This document shows, piece after piece, positions 39,967 to 52,361 of a stretch of 64,000 nt of DNA (positions are counted from its first letter, which is position 1; every line of letters begins with the position of its first letter). Where the stretch lies: assembly GCA_963556255.1 (NCBI GenBank), contig OY744605.1, positions 1,235,521-1,299,520 of the forward strand, read 5' to 3'. A model generated the notes under the pieces. It saw only the letters and a list, made by a program, of their open reading frames with translations. It did not search any database and was not told where the DNA came from. The translations under genes and the position numbers were made by a program. Source of the DNA: Allolobophora icterica. Taxonomy: Eukaryota > Annelida > Clitellata > Crassiclitellata > Lumbricidae.

Positions 39967-41215
39967 CCTAAGGTTTACGATCGCAACAATATGGCACAGG
40001 GGAATGATATCCCGCTACCAGGAACATATATCCTGAGGACATAGCAGCTTGTAACGTGTCAGACTGCGTGTATCTGCTTGGTCTAAATATGGAATGGAAT
40101 AGCCTTTCAATCTTACCCATTACGAGAGATGAAGAGCATCAGTTTAAGATATCACCATGGATCAGTGATCTAAGGATATCATGTTCTAGGATATCCGTTT
40201 CTCCCAATGGCAGCCTAATAATTAATTCAGCCCAGGAAGGACAGATTCCTGCACTGTTGAGCATATATGACAGGCACGGTTCCTTGCAGCGCGAGGCAAT
40301 GTTGACTCATATTAAATTGTCCGCCCTGGGAATTAATCGGTCGTGCAATCTTGGCCTCATGGAATAGTGCTGTGGGAATGGGTAAGAAACTTTTATTTGC
40401 ATTCATATTATGATTGTGTTAATAACAAATTGAATGCTGATTATGAAGTGAAGAGAATGGACTGTGACTTTTGCGATATTTATGCACTAAGATGTGAGGA
40501 TCCACGAAGACTTTCAGATCCAGACGGCTCTGAAATTCCCTGTTTCTGTTCGTTCTGCAAGAGTTGCAATACCGTTAAGCTAAGCTAACTTCATACCCAT
40601 TCCGGAACTATTGAGCATCTATAACACACACGGTTGCATGCAGTTCGAGATAATGTTGACCCATGTTAAGTCAACTTGTGAGTGGAGATTTTCTGACATG
40701 ACATTTCAGAAATCAAATGGAAATCTTATGTCAATTTCTATTAACGACCAATATCAAACTGAATTAGCTGAGATCGATGCGGATGAGAATATTCAAAGGC
40801 AACTGCCACAGCATGCAGTTCGAGATAATGTTGACCCATGTTAAGTCAACTTGTGAGTGGAGTTTTTCTGACATGACATTTCAGAAATCAAATGGAAATC
40901 TTATGTCAATTTCTATTAACGACCAATATCAAACTGAATTAGCTGAGATCGATGCGGATGAGAATATTCAAAGGCAGCTGCCACAGCAGTGGAGGTGTTT
41001 TGGAAGTATTAGTCGTGATACAGGAGAAAACTTCGTGCTCTCTGTCCCCGATAGAAGTGCTGAAATGCTGATGCCACACATTAGGCAATGCATTCTCCTA
41101 GGAACAACGATTCTTGTTAGAAATGTTTTCCTCATTAAACTTTCCGCCCTGGGTATTAATCGGTCGTGCAATCTTGGCCTCATTGAATAGTGCTGTGGGA
41201 ACGGGTAGGAAGAAT
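39967..41215 (+). pseudogene. NHL/TRIM-like beta-propeller gene copy, main part
   Basis: It continues the 102-bp array after the Tigger element: KVYDRNNMAQ, then (frame break) ACNVSDCVYLLGLNMEW, ITRDEEHQFKISPW, ISVSPNGSLI and ALLSIYDRHGSLQRE up to about 40320. Then comes an insertion-like stretch (40320-40600) ending in sequence repeated at 41140-41220. Propeller coding resumes with SIYNTHGCMQFEIMLTHV at about 40611 and is duplicated (next entry). The segment after 40985 (GENFVLSVPDRSAEML) fits the next blade. Compared with the minus-strand copy the order is conserved, but frame breaks and duplications make it a pseudogene. Confidence 0.7.
40636..40985 (+). repeat. 175-bp tandem duplication in the NHL pseudogene
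   Basis: GCATGCAGTTCGAGATAATG occurs at 40636 and 40811, and the following ~170 bp are near identical. The 175-bp period is not a multiple of three, so it shifts the frame. Confidence 0.9.
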
Positions 41216-41220
41216 GGGAA
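41140..41220 (+). repeat. Direct repeat CGTGCAATCTTGGCCTCAT segment
   Basis: The segment from CATTAAAYTKTCCGCCCTGG through GTGCTGTGGGAAYGGGTA at 41132-41207 repeats 40310-40383. The sequence following the first copy (GTAAGAAACTTTTATTTGC) reappears at 42061-42118, after the Tc1 fragment. The block 40310-40440 was thus duplicated and the second copy was split. Confidence 0.65.
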
Positions 41221-41264
41221 CGGGTATGAAGTGCTATCGATTTAATTTTCTTAGCCTCGACATA

Positions 41265-41350
41265 ATTTACGAGGTTGGTTGACCAGTCCTCTCCCTCGCC
41301 GTCTCATCTTCCCACCGACACCGTATGGCTAGCCTACAAGTCATAGCTCA
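41265..41350 (-). mobile_element. Fragment of the tRNA-headed SINE-like element
   Basis: The reverse complement matches about 4205-4290 (GGAAGATGAGAC...GGGAGAGGACTGG). Neither the head nor the tail is present. Confidence 0.6.
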
Positions 41351-41368
41351 ATTGCGTGGGGGTGTAAC

Positions 41369-41490
<122 letters not shown>

Positions 41491-41559
41491 GAGCGCTTCA
41501 GTCTATAGCCGAATAGTTACGGGACGGGACATTGACGATCAAGACGACGTCATAAAGGA

Positions 41560-42060
41560 CTCAGCAATACAGCATTTTTGTTGTGTAGAAAATGTCCGCA
41601 GTATCGTAATAATAATGGGTACAAATGTGCTATAACACCACGAAAACGTGCTAAAATTGAGATATTGATAAAATAAGTATTTCGTGGATCTGAAATTACC
41701 CAGAAGGTTGGTGTTAGTGCGCCTTCTGTGACCCGAATCTGAAAGAGATTGAAGACCGATGAAGCTCTGTCGCCCAGACGATCTGATAAATGTGGTCGAA
41801 GGACAACGTCACCTCGTGATGACTCGATTTTGCTCAGAGAATGCAAAAATAATCGAAACGCATCCAGCAAACAACTGCAGGCTATGCTGGAACAGCATGG
41901 AGTTGTCCTAAGTTCGCGAACTGTCAGACGGAGGCTGCTGGATTCCGGACTTCGAGCTTGTAGACCTCTGAAGAAGCAGAAACTGAGGCCACAAATGGAA
42001 GGCAAACGACTTGACTGGGCGAATTAGTTTGAAAACTGGTCAACAGAAGATTGGGAACGG
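41560..42060 (+). pseudogene. Tc1/mariner transposase, N-terminal remnant
   Basis: Reading across stops gives a Tc1-type paired helix-turn-helix region: ITPRKRAKIEILI, VGVSAPSVTRI, LKTDEALSPRRSDKCGRRTT, NNRNASSKQLQAMLEQHG, SSRTVRRRLLDSGLRACRP and KRLDWAN with W..EDWERV. It stops where the DDE catalytic domain should begin. A GTAAGT-containing copy of host sequence follows at 42061. No intact inverted repeat was recognised. Confidence 0.75.
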
Positions 42061-42109
42061 GTAAGTAACTTTTATTTGCATTCACATTATGATTGTGTTA
42101 ATGAAAAAT

Positions 42110-42395
42110 TGAATGCTGACCGCCGAGCCCTTCGCTCTTCTTCTGCGGGTGAGCTCTTGGTTCCTCGTTCTACCACCGCAACTAGGCAGTGTCGTGCTTT
42201 CTCTGTGGTCGGTCCCTCCATCTGGAATCAACCTCCATTGCAGATACGCCTGTTGCCTAAGAATAGTTCGCTTGTTTTTTTTATAAATTACTTAATTCCG
42301 GTTTATATTGCCGTGGTTGGGCAGGGAGCGCTTCTGAGTAGGTAAGTTGAGGGGGCGGTATATTAAATGTTTAAAACGAATGAATGAATGAACAT
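42110..42395 (+). mobile_element. LINE 3' end, second subfamily
   Basis: The frame GELLVPRSTTATRQCRAFSV and VVGPSIWNQPPLQIR is the RT C-terminus. It is followed by GGGAGCGCTTCTGAGTAGG...GAGGGGGCGGTATATTAAAT and (TGAA)n. It aligns with 15700-15945. Confidence 0.75.
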
Positions 42396-42399
42396 GCAA

Positions 42400-43595
42400 G
42401 TTGCGGCAAGTTTTCTGACAGCACCAGGACACATTCCTTGATCCTATTAACAAGTTCAAGTGCTGATATCTCATGCAAAACTTGCAGAATTGATGGCAAG
42501 TCACACAAAAAACATGCATGTCTGGTAACTTTTCACTGATGTATAAGATCTAGGGTATCGGCGTTTATTCACTCAACTCACAAGAGTGTCAACGTCTGAA
42601 ACTTCATCAATGTAACGTGCCAAGTGAACTACCACAGTAGTAGCCAATTTAAAATGGTGGCACATTTTCTTTGCAAAATTCCCTTTACTGAATTTCGAAC
42701 ATGATTAATGCCATCTGGCTTTATTTAGCCGGAAAGCTTCCAAAAAAACCTATGCTTGTGTCTGTGAATAAAAGAACGAGGGAAGTGGTTACCCCACGCT
42801 GATCGAAGTTTGGCAATATTCTTGCTAAAGACACATGTTGTGGAGTCCAGCACTTTTGTCCACACAAACTGACTTAGCTGAACTGCAGTTTCTCACGTGT
42901 CTTGGTATTGCATAACACACACTGTGTTCAATAAAGGTAAGTACCGTTCACTAGATTTACATCTGATTTCACCAGACACACCTTCACCATAGCCATGTAA
43001 CCACACAGCTAGAGAGGACATCACGCCAAAAACGCTGTTGAAAAGTCTGACGTCTCACTGATGCAGGTTTATATCATAACCGGATTTCTTCAGGCAAAGA
43101 TTGCCAGTGACGTAGAGATGCAGCTGACTGACAAATACATGGAGAATTGACTATGTTGTAACAAAAGAGAGTCATAGACTAATTGTGGATACATCTTACA
43201 AAAACCTTCTGCTTTACCAACTGAAGGAGACTCGAGATCTGTCAATATGTACCCTAAATGTAGGCATAGCATAGACAGTTAGGCCTACGTAGAGTGGGCA
43301 CTTCAGTGATGGACAGTTTGGACACTCTTGGGTACTAGTGGTTTCCGGGACGCTTTCTTAAGATATAGAAATTGAGTTATCTGTGAACATATTTGACTTT
43401 CAATACTTTGGAATAAAATATCATAACTCTTATTTTACAATCTAATCGATCATAAGATGGCGCAGTTGACAGTTGCTTTATGAAACAGCGATTATATAAT
43501 AGTTTAACGCATTCGACCAATATTCGCAAAAGCCCGACGACATTATACGCGACCTCACACACAAAACAATTAGCCGAAGTGGCAAAAAACGGACC
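42400..43595. other. No recognisable gene
   Basis: AT-rich, without a family signature on either strand. It may include the leader of the gag remnant that follows. Confidence 0.35.
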
Positions 43596-43603
43596 CAACA
43601 GCC

Positions 43604-45240
43604 ATGGAAGCCACACTTCAAGCGGAGACGCGTGAATCCATGTCTATATTACTACAGATTATGCCAATGAACGGACACGATTGCATGACGAACTTTGTGA
43701 AAAACGCCGGCCTACAGAAGAGCGATTCAGTCTTCTATTACAAACGATGCACCAATCAGGTCAGACTCGCATTAATCATCAGACTCCACCCATAACACAG
43801 TCACCTACACTCCGCATCCCGGCTAGTGCCAATCGATTATCCAACACATCCTGGCGAAAGTCATGGAAGGACTGTGCACTGATCAATCGCAAAGAGCAAC
43901 ATAACCGCCCAACACAGCGAGCCGCTCTCCACTCACTTGTCCCCAGACTCTTCGACGAATCGATCACTATCGAGGCACTCACACCCGACCAACACACAGT
44001 CGAAGAATATTAACCCTATATAACAGCAATCCAGACGTTTATTCGTGGAATGCAAAGTGTCATAGTTGATCGCTTCCACTTCTTCACTCGTCGTCAACAA
44101 CCGGGCGAATCTTTCGAACATTTCGTAGTCTCTTTGAGACAACTTAGCCAACACTCAGATATCTGCACCCATCGTCCTTCGACTCTAACTTTTGCCCAGC
44201 ATCGAATATACATTCTCACGAAACCAGACGCAATGACGATTTTAGGGAAATCTTTGCTCGTACTAACACCCTTAAATTCTCCATCAAATAGCAAGGTCCA
44301 AAAGCTTGGAATAGTTTGCCTAGAAATATCCGAACTGCATCAAGCTTGGTGCAGTTCAAACAACTTGTGCATGCGCACACAATGAGTCATGACATGTAGT
44401 TAAGAATTAGTTAAGAATTATCTTATGTTCTTCTGTTATGTTATTTTGTTGAGCACTGTTTGTACAGGTAGAAAACGCCTGTTATGACTATAACTTAATT
44501 GAAATCCAAACTTTCGTGATCATGTTTGAACATATTCTATAAATTCCTAGATTTTAATTAACTACGACATTTTCGATCCACATAATAAAATGGATTCATA
44601 GGCCCCTAGCTTATCGGGACTTCTGTCCCTTCAGGGCTCTTGTTGTTTCCCCGCTTTATCTAAACTATATCTTTGTGTACCGTACATAACAAGCGACCAT
44701 GTAATGGTCTGTTTCATTTTCTTGTCATAACTGTAACAAATGTTCATTACTTTCTTTCACGGGAACAATAAATTCAATGGAATTGAATGCATCTACACAT
44801 GACTAATTACGGTAGGTTTTCAGAACCCGGAGCAACATAAGAAGTTACTCGAACTTCGACCAACCCCCAAGCCTCAATGAACAGACTGCTTTTGTGCATT
44901 TGATGTGCATTTGATTTGATGTGCCGATCAAACGAAGACTGCCACTACTGCACACTATGTGGGAACGATAAACAATTCAAAAGACCATGACCACTTTTCC
45001 CCAACAGACATCTTCACATCATCCCAAACACGTGAAAGAACCAACACAAGTGACAAATGTTACTGGTGTGTGGTCACATGCACGTCGAAATGTTTGCCCT
45101 GCCAAAGACACCATTTGCAAATACTGTTTTTTTTCCAGAAAACGTATCAAAGGTACACATCGGTCTCTAGGGAGTCTAGGCAATACGCCAAGAAAATCTA
45201 TTAACAGAGTTCACCCACTGTGTTCTCATAAATCTTAATC
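43604..45240 (+). pseudogene. Gypsy-type gag remnant, interrupted
   Basis: The frame starts MEATLQAETRESMSIL at 43604 and passes through several frame breaks. At 44050-44150 it contains FHFFTRRQQPGESFEHFVVS and then LRQLSQHSD, matching the capsid motif of gypsy-type Gag (R.Q..GES...F...LR). After a LINE fragment (44288-44795), short cysteine-rich pieces (CHYCTLCG near 44940 and a CPAKDTICKYC-like stretch near 45100) could be zinc-knuckle remnants. No protease or pol was found downstream, and no LTR was identified. Confidence 0.55.
44288..44795 (+). mobile_element. LINE 3' end inside the gag remnant
   Basis: The frame GPKAWNSLPRNIRTASSLVQ and FKQLVHAHT is the RT C-terminus of a non-LTR element. 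A 3' UTR follows to AACAATAAATTCAATGGAATTGAATG, a polyadenylation-type end with a short-period tail. It lacks the GCGCCTCTGAATAG hairpin, so it is a different LINE lineage. Confidence 0.6.
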
Positions 45241-45361
45241 AGGCTTGCTTTCATTAGATAATAACATGTTTTACTTTCACGTGGCAGTTTCTTCTCTTAA
45301 ACTATAACGATTCAACGAATTTCTTTTAAACTGCAGTGCACTTATTATGTAAAGAACATAA

Positions 45362-46195
45362 GTAAGTAAGTAAGTATATCCTTTATTAATCCAACTGCTA
45401 ACCGCATTTTGGTTTACACATGTATATCACGTCCAGGTTAAAGTACTAAGGCCTATATTCCGGTGAAAATCATCCTAATTATGAAAGATTTACGAGCTAG
45501 ACTGTCAGCAGACGGGAGAACCTGATTATGAACACGGGGTCGCAAAGTATAACCAGTATGCTTAACAGGAGGTAATAGCACATGAAGCACGTGTGTAGGA
45601 CATGTAAGGACGGCCGTGAAAAGTTTAGAATCAGCAGTACGGATCAATTGTTCGAATCTAGGGTAGTCCACAGGAAGATAACCAGCTTTAATCAGTCTCC
45701 TAAATATTGCCTGTAGTCTCTCACGTCCCCTCTGCCCCACATAACCCCACCAAGCGGACGCAGGGTACGTCATCCTCGCCACTGTGGTAGCTGTCACCAC
45801 ATCGTACATTGAGGGGCCAAGTAGTCCATGAATAGCCAGGATCCGTAATGCATACATTGATTGTCTTGCACCAGTGCATAGATTGTCAACATGCACATCA
45901 AAGCAGAAGTCATCGGAGAGCGTGACACCCAAGACCTTCATGATTCTGACTCTGGTAAGACCAGAAATCTCCATCGGCTGGTTTTCATTCAGTTTTCTTC
46001 TCGGCTTACGGACAACCATTTCCTGGGTCTTTGCTTGGTTGAGCTTCAGATTACATCTCGCAGCCCAGATCTCGATGTGCCTGATTTCCGAGTTTATCAG
46101 GTTGCTATTGGCAGCAGGAACCAGGAGATAGGTATCGTCAGCGTATTTGAGTATCTGGTTAGTTGGATGTTTAGGTTTAAGTTTGAATATTGCTG
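45362..46195 (-). pseudogene. LINE reverse transcriptase C-terminal half, third lineage
   Basis: The minus-strand frame reads ILKYADDTYLLVPAANS (active site, about 46135), KLNQAKTQEMVVRKPRRK, VRIMKVLGVTLSDDFCFDVH, QSMYALRILAIHGL, YPASAWWGYVGQRGRERLQA, VLHVLLPPVKHTGYTLRPR and ARKSFIIRMIF, open throughout. The 3' tail has AATAAAGGATATACTTACTTAC. It is 5'-truncated upstream of the YADD box. The frame is intact for about 240 codons, so it is fairly young. Confidence 0.8.
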
Positions 46196-46389
46196 TTAAG
46201 AACAGTATCGGACCATGTGGAACTTGCTAGTCACGTGTAGCGTTGTGCTGCATAGGTGTTTCAACACATGCCAGAAACATGCTACTACTTAAGATTCAAA
46301 TAATGCAGATTCGTAAACAAGATGACACAATGACACAGGATGATACAAAGGCGGCGTAACTCTATAGGCCTAGGTTCTTTCAGCCAGTA

Positions 46390-47245
46390 TTATGGACGAA
46401 GGCAAAGGAGCTTTGCCTACATTTAAGAGGAATCATGACGGTACTCCACGCAGTTCTTGATATTGGCAGCTTTGAGACAACTTAGGATGAGAATGGTGCT
46501 AAATGGACAAGATAACAAACTAGGCAACAGTTCTCAGCGGAGTTTTGCAAGGATTAGCGTTAGGACCACTGTTGTTTCTAATCTATGTACAAGTACATGA
46601 AATACTAGACATAATAGAAAGTTCAGTGAAAATGTTTGCTGATGACAAAAACTATGGAGAAAAAAACAAAATGAACAAGATGAACAAATTTTGCAGCAGG
46701 ATCTACACAAATTAGAAAACTGATCAAGGGAATGGCTGTTACAATATTTAACGTTTCTAAATACAATTATGCAAATTGGACCAACGAAGAAAACAAACTA
46801 CCATCTGCGGAATGGAATGGATATTGTGAACGTAGAAGAGACTGAAAGGGACTTGACAGTATGCATTGATAAAGATCTGAAGTGGAGACATCATTGTAAA
46901 AATTCAACAAGCAAGGCAATGTGGTTCTTTGTATGATAAAAAAGGAGTTTCAAACAGATAGGTAGTGACAGCTGCAAGATACTGTAAATACACATATGGA
47001 ATATTGTGTCCAGACCTAGTTACATCCTACACGTAGCATATGACATAATAGGACGCATGCAAATGCCAGAATTTTTCCATTAATGGACTTTTTAAAACAG
47101 TGCTGCCAGTATGCAAATATGAAGAATATATTTGTAAGAGAAACACGTCTCCTCACAACAAATTATAGCAAAAGTGCTGTAAGTTGTCTTTGAAACACCT
47201 ACAACGTTTTGTGGAATAGCCTCTTTAACAAGAACACCATTTCAG
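46390..47245 (+). pseudogene. LINE reverse transcriptase remnant, fourth lineage
   Basis: Across many frame breaks the sequence gives a GVLQGLALGPLLFLIYV-like block near 46540-46590, KMFADD (46630), a QQDLHKLEN...EWLL block, VNVEETERDLTVCIDKDLKW (46830) and CKNSTSKAMWFF, then RETRLLTTNYSKSAV and WNSLF near 47140-47225. This order is the RT core and C-terminus of a non-LTR element. It is old and inactive. A ~45-bp piece of the same element (ATGCAAATTGGACCAA) recurs at 49997. Confidence 0.65.
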
Positions 47246-47358
47246 TTCTGGATATCACTTTGCTTCATCTGACAGTGTGCTCTATATTGCCTGCCAGAGA
47301 GATGTTCAGCTAACAGCCATCTCCAATAATCAAGATTTGGTCACACAAGTGTGACTAC

Positions 47359-47412
47359 AGCCTAGCTTCAAACATATCCAGTCTGGCCTAGCTTCAAACA
47401 TATCCAGTCTGA
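47359..47412. repeat. 26-bp tandem duplication
   Basis: CTAGCTTCAAACATATCCAG plus flanking bases occurs twice in direct succession. Confidence 0.85.
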
Positions 47413-47992
47413 TACATGGAACGCTTAATGTAGATGGAATGTTCTCAAAGGTCCTACTTCTTGTGCAACTAGTTTTTTCAAGCATAGTTCACACAGCTAT
47501 AATGATTTGATAAGCCGAACATATGAATAGTCAAGTGTTCCAGGATTGTAAAGCAGATCAGAAACGATATAAGGCACCTGACTCAATTCACTGAAGAAAC
47601 TGTAACTTCAGAATATCTGCTCCAAGTTTGTAAATTAGTCTTTTTGCCCTGGTCAACAAACGCAGGTGAGTGAATGAAGCATGGATAGTTCACAGGTTCG
47701 ATCCGGACCCAAAAGCACACTAGCCCATGAGAAGGAATTTATCGGATGATGTACTGCCTTACTGCCAACCATAATTCGTGACTGACTATCTTCTGCCTTA
47801 AGACAACAGCCAGGACATCAGTTTCAACAGTCCTGATCAGATGTCCAGCATAAACTAAGTCAGCGACATGCAAAAACCATTCCGTATACATGTGAATGGA
47901 CTGCGTACTTAAGCAGTATCATAAGGTCCTGATCATGTACTTAGAATAGCTATGTCCAACATAACTACAATAAGCTTACCCATACCGGTTGA

Positions 47993-48098
47993 CACAAAAG
48001 ACAAGTTGTTGACTAAAAGTCTTATTGTCACTACTACATAAGAAGCACAAAAGACAAGTTGTTGACTGAAAGTCTTATTGTCACCACTACATAAGAAG
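47993..48098. repeat. 53-bp tandem duplication
   Basis: Units beginning CACAAAAGACAAGTTGTTGA at 47993 and 48046, with only a few differences. Confidence 0.9.
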
Positions 48099-48099
48099 T

Positions 48100-50000
48100 T
48101 CCATGAAATGAACTTCGTGCATTCCTGGACAAGGAATTGCGGTAAATGTTATCTACAGCTGCAACAGCGAATAGGTTACACCTACACTTCAGTGTTCTTG
48201 AGCTGCTACTTCAAATCTCTGACACCCACCACAAGCCAAATCAGATAGAACATTAAACGTTTCTGTTACCCTTCAACATTATACATGTATTTTACTTTAA
48301 ATACAAGTACAAGTTACTTGGAACGTTTTTAAAATTCTATTTTATATGGTAGTATTTTAAAATACTCCCATCTCTTCAAGTTTGTGCAACAGAAGGCGAA
48401 AGATCCCTCTGCCCTACATGTATTCTTGACTGAAGAAGCAACTAACATGTTCATGAATTTACCTCTTGACTCAAGAGTTCAACTGGTTTTTAGATTTTTA
48501 CAACAATCTACCACCAGAAAGAATAGCATACTACCGTCAATTCGTGATTGAATTGATTATGCTGCAAAACGCAGCGTTGCGACAATGGACAGTAACAAGA
48601 TAACACATTGCCCGATTTCTCAGTTTTGTATTTCCTGTTTCAGATTCAAGCTTCACACTTCACATTCACTGTGCAAAGTGTTTTTATATGGTTTCGACAT
48701 AATAAATTTGACAGACGTGTTGCTTTACAGGTTTTTGCTGAATAGTTTTAGTTGAAAATAGCAAGATTAATTATCTTGGCCCTTAGGGCCATTTTATAAT
48801 TCAGAGCAGCAGTACGCAGGTCGAACAATACTTGGTCCTCTGTCTTTCTCTTGCTCAAGACAGGAAGGCATTCTACAGGATAACCCATCTCACAGTCCCA
48901 TCTTAAATCAGAATGAAGCAAAATGTATGATGAGATGTAAAATCATTATAGCTCGAAAGAAAACGACTATAGCGAGAAACGGCATTGCGGGACCAAAATC
49001 AATACGTTTATAAATTACCGGTAAGGACTTCTTATATAAAAGAACGGTTTCAATTCATAATTTATTCCTAAAAGCAGATAATGTTTAGGCAGAAATGACT
49101 TCCTGTAATATAGACAGGGCGAGAATTGTTGGTGGGGTTGGGGTTTAACCCCCCAGTCTTAATTCTTAGGACCCCCAAAGTTAAGCATTCATTGCACACC
49201 CGAGGCGGTCGTTCCCAACTTCCTCAGTTGTGCTAGTGTGATTTAGCATTATTTGACTCCAAGTCTCTGACAAAGAGTAACCATGGTGTATCATGTATGG
49301 TACTGGAACTTTCCATTCCACTATTGAAATTTTCTCAACAGAACTTGATTTTGCTCGAGTTTGACTTGCAAACTTGCCAGGTTTGAAATCTGCTGCTTTC
49401 AAATTTCGTTGACATCAGTTTGCAAAATACGGATAAAATATTCAACTCCACATGGATCAAAGTCTGAATCCTTCCCCCGTCTTTTTTTCTACAATTCTCA
49501 CACTGAATATTATAGACCCTACTGTTTTTGTTCAACCAGCAGAAAAAGAAAGGCCGAGGAAGCAATGACGGGATAAAAATTGTTTGAGCTGCAAAAGTGC
49601 GTGGAATTTTCCATGCAGGGTGAAGATATGGAAGAAGGTCTCCTGATAATACCCTTCCTTTACTGTTGAAGTATTGGACTGTTCAGAGTATTTATAATAG
49701 GTAAAAATAGAAATAATTTTATTCGAAATAGAAAAGACGCTTTAAAATCATTTTAAAATTAAGCTTTTTTAAATACTGTCCATAACTGATCTGGAGGTAA
49801 GAAGCGAAAGGCAGATGCTGCATTGTCTGGATACCGGTATTATGAACTAGAAAGATGAAGACAGGACGATCTGTATATAGGACTTATAAGTCACGAATGG
49901 GAAAATATGACCGGTTAAGGGGTTCAATGTCTGACCTTGGAAAACGAACTTATAATTCAAACGGCTGTTAAAATGTACCACTTCTAATTTCCAACTTATG
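48100..50000. other. No recognisable gene
   Basis: Apart from the short duplications nearby I see no coding or repeat structure in this stretch. The small ORFs have no recognisable motifs. Confidence 0.35.
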
Positions 50001-50059
50001 CAAATTGGACCAAAGAAGAAAAACAAACTACCATCTACGCCGTTCTACGGGATGGAATT

Positions 50060-50810
50060 GTGACGATTCGCCGTTGATTTATTTGTTTGTTGATGCCCTG
50101 GTGGTCGTTCTCCTGAGTTGGCAGAGCTTCCCCATTTTGGTTCCGAACTACGAACTCCGAGCTACACACTTCGAACTACACACTTCGAGCTATGAACTAC
50201 AAGCTACACACTCCGAGCTACGGACTACGAGCTACGGTGGTCCATCTTCATGTATAAAAGGTCAGTCTTCTGGAAAAGTTAGACTTAGAGAGAGTCGTCA
50301 AGAGTAGTCGTCAAGAGACGTCGAGAGTCGTCGTCAATCAGTCAGGAGATAAGCGGACAACTACGATGAACAGTCGAGTAAACACTTGAAGCGAGCGATT
50401 CTCGGACACAGAGGGATTCTCAGACACGCGTTTTCTCGGAGATACTCTCGCACGTCCGGTTATGGTTCTTCTTCTTACACGGAGCGTTACAGTTGAGAAG
50501 TTAAGTAGAGTTACTGTAGGCTATAGCGGTTGAGATGCTAAGATAAGTTGGCTTCAGTTATTGGACATTTCAATGCTAGTTTAGTAAATTTGTCAGGTTA
50601 GAAGTTCGGCCATAAGTTAGTTGACACAGTGCTTCGTGAGTGCGACGTAATTCTTCGATAAATGATCTTTGAAATTGCAACTGGTTTAAATCAAAACGGA
50701 ATTCTTGTGCGAATTGAGTTAAATACATTACGAAAGATCCATCTGCGGATTCTTAGTCTGCTGAGGCAGCCTCGAGGAGAGGTTAGGCCCCCTATTCGAT
50801 TTATACCGGG
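50060..50810 (+). mobile_element. Possible solo LTR or LTR fragment
   Basis: The stretch begins near TGTGACGATTCGCCG and has a TATA-like TGTATAAAAGGTCAG at 50252. It also has a purine-rich GTCGTCAAGAG repeat after it (50285-50335). It looks like a retroelement promoter region. No matching second LTR and no target duplication were found, so this is tentative. Confidence 0.3.
50150..50240. repeat. GAACTACACACTTCGAGCTA minisatellite
   Basis: Alternating ~14-bp units of CGAACTACACACTT and CGAGCTACGAACTA, about six in all. Confidence 0.75.
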
Positions 50811-50819
50811 CCCTCTAGT

Positions 50820-51600
50820 CTGATTGTGTACTTTTGGTTCGATCACCTCAAGGAGACGATATACGTTCAGAAACTTGTCAGCGGGTAGCCGATTTGCTTA
50901 TAGTCTCTTGCAGTGCAACTTATAATTCATAAACTTCTGATAGTGTGCATGCGAACCTTTCCTTCAACGACTTAGCTAAAATTCCACATAGACTTGAAAA
51001 ATGCGCAAACCTTCTTCCACAAGGCAGCAACTGGCAATTTAAAAGGACAGTCTGAAACTGTATCATAAGAGGGTGCAATCAGACACTAGGAAATTCTTGT
51101 TTAACTGAACAGGTGGATGGGACGAAATGTATTACAAAAGACTTGTACAGCTTACTTAGCTTATTAACCGTATATGCCTAACTGTGGTTGAGATGTTAAA
51201 CCGCAAATCACAGCAATTGGCTATCGTAAATGTTGGTTTAGCGTACAGAAAACCTCATATTAGTCAATGATCAAAGGTAATACGTACCTAAAAGCCAGTA
51301 GGCAAATTCGACGTTGATCAGCAGTGAAAAACGCGAAAACGCCACGTTATAATTCAAATGGAGCCCTGTTAAAATGTAGCGCTTCCAAACGCTGCTTTAT
51401 GCTTGTATCAATATTCATTCAATAAATTTAATAAATCTGTGTAAATGAGAGTAAATGTTCACCATAGGTACTTTTATTATTTACACTGAAATTTCTTAAT
51501 TTTTCTATGGTAGCCTATTCGTTGGTGGATGTTAGGGCGTGAAAATATCTATTTTCGGTTCTCTGAATTTCTGGTTTCTTCGTTTATCTCATTGTATTAT
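50820..51600. other. No recognisable feature
   Basis: AT-rich, no motif recognised. Confidence 0.35.
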
Positions 51601-51627
51601 TAATAAAACTTCTCTTAAAATACATTT

Positions 51628-51834
51628 ATGGCTGGAAGACCGCATGCATTTAGAACAATTGTTGATCCGAATGATGTTTCGCCAATGCGCATGTGGAACG
51701 AAACTCTCAAAATTTGCTCGTCTTTGTTGCCAGCGATTCATGATTCCAATGCATGTTTGCAGTGGGTTGCTAGTAGACCTCTGATAAGGAATTCCTTCAC
51801 TTGCAATGCTCAACTGAACATTTAGCTAAAATGA
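51628..51834 (+). pseudogene. Possible Merlin/ISXO2-like transposase N-terminal fragment
   Basis: The ATG-initiated frame MAGRPHAFRTIVDPNDVSPM and then NACLQWVASRPLIRNSFTCN resembles the N-terminus of ISXO2/Merlin-type transposases of invertebrates, in which LIRNSFTCN leads into a zinc ribbon. Only the first cysteine is present before the frame ends at 51825. It is recognised by pattern only, and no inverted repeats were seen. Confidence 0.35.
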
Positions 51835-52164
51835 GAAACAAAAACTTATCTGTCGGCAAACGGAACAATGGCAGTAGAAGACATCGAAAGCTGGAGAATA
51901 AATTTGGTAACTGCGATAAGAATGTTCTTGGCGTTTGCTTCTGTGACGTCATCGTTACGTTGGGTTGAACCAAACGAGGACAGTATATTTCTCGGAGTCA
52001 TACGATTTAAGAACATCCTGTAATAATAATAATAATAATCTTCGTTTTAATATCTTCAAACTGACAACAACGCAGTATGATTACAAATCAGTACATGTTA
52101 TGCGATAAATCTTAACTACTAACAGAACAGACAGCCTGCAATACACGGTGCAAATTGCAGCCTA

Positions 52165-52255
52165 CAAAGCATGTCCGCCTATGGGACTCGATCTCTGTAC
52201 CTCTCGCACTCCACGCCAGATGTTATCCAATGCGCTACCGGGCCCCCGTAGCGCA
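52165..52255 (-). mobile_element. tRNA-like head of a SINE-type element
   Basis: The reverse strand has GGTAGCGCATTGGATAACAT (A-box-like TAGCGCATTGG) and, about 45 bp on, AGATCGAGTCCC (B-box-like). No acceptor stem closes, and no tail was identified. Confidence 0.4.
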
Positions 52256-52361
52256 TTAAACCAACAATCATTAAAGCTATAATAATCATAATTTTCATAT
52301 TTGTAGAGAGTGAATGATGAATTTTCTATGCAGCAGCGTATGAAAATTCGGTAATTAAAAT

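Noticed and set aside
47693..47715. B box GGTTCGATCC suggesting a tRNA or SINE
   Set aside because: No A box or cloverleaf upstream at the right distance and no repeat tail.
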